Positions 63,234 through 64,000 of a DNA stretch of 64,000 nt are shown here, in pieces. Source of the stretch: Hydractinia symbiolongicarpus (Eukaryota > Cnidaria > Hydrozoa > Anthoathecata > Hydractiniidae); NCBI RefSeq assembly GCF_029227915.1, contig NC_079877.1, forward strand, positions 1,364,001-1,428,000, given 5' to 3'. Position 1 is the first letter of the stretch; every line of letters begins with the position of its first letter. The position numbers were made by a program, and so were the translations under genes. Under the pieces are notes generated by a model. That model saw only the letters and a program-made list of their open reading frames with translations. It did no database searches and was not told where the DNA came from.

Positions 63234-63239
63234 CACTAA
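63228..63239. other. Right inversion junction
   Basis: Reverse-strand sequence ends in cgtggccagggtt at 63233 (phase 190 in forward sense). Forward sequence resumes with cactaaaaccc at 63234 (phase 82). The join shows no filler. The forward flank past this point belongs to a different subfamily from the flank left of the inversion. Confidence 0.9.
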
Positions 63240-64000
63240 AACCCATGAGACTTGTAGTGTTCAAAAATGTTTTCATTTTTGATGAGACGCTGAATAAAAG
63301 GAGTTTAATCGCCGGCAAACAAAAACCCGCGATTTCCCGTAAATCCCGGGCTTGGCCAGTATAGTCGAATGTATATAAAGAAAGTACCCAGGGAGTAAAC
63401 TCATTTCCCGAACGATTTTTGAAATTAATTTTTCACCACTAAAACGCAGGAGACATGTAGTTTTCAAAAATGGTTTCATTTTTGATGAGACGCTGAACAA
63501 AAGGAGTTTAATCGCCGGCAAACGAAAACCCGCTATTTCCTGTAAATCCCGGGCTTGGCCAGTATAGTCGAATGTATATAAAGAAAGTACCCAGGGAGTA
63601 AACTCATTTCCCGAACGATTTTTTAAATTAATTTTTCACCACTAAAACGCAGGAGACATGTAGTTTTCAAAAATGTTTTCAGTTTTGATGAGACGCTGAA
63701 TAAAAGAAGTTTAATCGCCGGCAAACGAAAACCCGCGATTTCCCGTAAATCCCTGGCTTGGCCAGTATAGTCGAATGTATATAAAGAAAGTACCAAGGGA
63801 GTAAACTCATTTCCCGAGCGATTTTTTAAATTAATTTTTTACCACTAAAACGCAGGAGACATGTAGTTTTCAAAAATGTTTTCAGTTTTGATGAGACGCT
63901 GAATAAAAGGAGTTTAATCGCCGGCAAACGATAATCCGCTATTTCCCGTAAATCCCGGGCTTGGCCAGTATAGTCGAATGTATATAAAGAAAGTACCCAG
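63234..64000 (+). repeat. Right-edge subfamily with ccagtatagtcgaatgtatataaag units
   Basis: Successive unit starts at 63356, 63559, 63762 and 63965 all carry ccagtatagtcgaatgtatataaag in place of cccgtatagtcaaaagtatacaaag. They also share a gcttggccag end and mostly aaaggagtttaatcg, aattaattttt and caggagacatg. This uniformity over 203-bp steps, without HOR, contrasts with everything to the left. The start of the unit equals the otherwise isolated m6 of the 8-mer. The window ends inside a unit, so this subfamily continues to the right. Confidence 0.88.

Larger units (their letters stand above)
1..64000. repeat. 203-bp tandem satellite array filling the window
   Basis: Every part of the window aligns to one unit of about 203 bp. 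The anchor cccgtatagtc (or cccatatagtc) recurs at 1, 205, 409 and 612, and still at 203-bp steps near the right end (63356, 63559, 63762, 63965). Fixed landmarks in order within a unit are GTATAC, an AT-rich stretch ending in TTTCACCACTAAAAC, GCATGAGAC, CAAAAATGTTTTCA, GATGAGACGCTGAATAAAAG, TTTAATCGCCGGC and a CCCG-rich end. About 315 units are present with no interrupting gene or mobile element. Neighbouring units differ by single substitutions and 1-bp indels, and variant combinations recur at multiples of 203 bp, showing higher-order structure. The unit is close to one nucleosome plus linker. Eukaryotic heterochromatin is inferred from scale and structure. The family name and host are not recognised. 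Confidence 0.98.

Noticed and set aside
1-64000. CRISPR array
   Set aside because: Repeats are directly joined 203-bp units with no unique spacers, and no cas genes are present.
1-64000. rDNA spacer subrepeats or telomere-like repeats
   Set aside because: No rRNA gene sequence, pol I promoter-like unique region or short telomeric motif appears anywhere in the window.
1-64000. Bacterial or phage region with promoters, ribosome binding sites or terminators
   Set aside because: There are no genes to regulate. AT-rich tracts and the stem-loop recur in every monomer and are part of the satellite unit; a 64 kb homogeneous satellite is not expected in a prokaryote.

Overview
The whole 64 kb window is one uninterrupted tandem satellite DNA array. 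The repeat unit is about 203 bp (roughly 38% G+C and about 13 CpG per unit by hand count), with about 315 copies. I found no protein gene, RNA gene, transposon or unique flanking DNA. The many short open frames on both strands are translations of the repeat; because 203 is not a multiple of 3 they shift frame at every unit. An array this long, with a near-nucleosomal unit and nested higher-order repeats (HORs), points to a eukaryotic heterochromatic block (centromeric, pericentromeric or subtelomeric). I do not recognise the satellite family and cannot name the organism. The array runs past both window ends. Phase 1 of the unit is set here at the first base of cccgtatag. || Layout from left to right. 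1-4.06 kb: a 407-bp dimer and an 8-mer (1,623 bp) present twice. 4.06-7.38 kb: mixed monomers with a marker repeated 5 and 3 units apart. 7.38-9.13 kb: a 4-mer (812 bp) present twice. 9.13-9.28 kb: a 149-bp monomer with an internal deletion and an 11-bp patch that is not satellite. 9.28-15.26 kb: mixed monomers with a 6-mer duplication. 15.26-21.72 kb: a 5-mer HOR (1,015 bp). 21.72-25.92 kb: two nearly identical 2,027-bp units. 25.91-33.46 kb: a patchwork with blocks copied at offsets of 3,853 and 4,258 bp. 33.46-40.2 kb: repeats of 1,825, 405, 609 and 933 bp; the 933-bp unit carries a monomer shortened by exactly 82 bp. 40.2-55.1 kb: a mosaic mixing the 82-bp-deleted type with parts of the right-hand 8-mer. 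55.13-61.07 kb: an ordered 8-mer HOR (1,623 bp). 61.07-63.23 kb: about 10.7 monomers in reverse orientation. 63.23-64 kb: forward again, but a different and uniform subfamily. || The window records satellite evolution by unequal exchange, block amplification, end-joining deletion and one inverted insertion. The most informative parts are the inverted block at the boundary between two subfamilies, the patched junction near 9.27 kb, and the 82-bp deletion spread over 16 kb by later amplification. I see no evidence of a new gene-encoded system.
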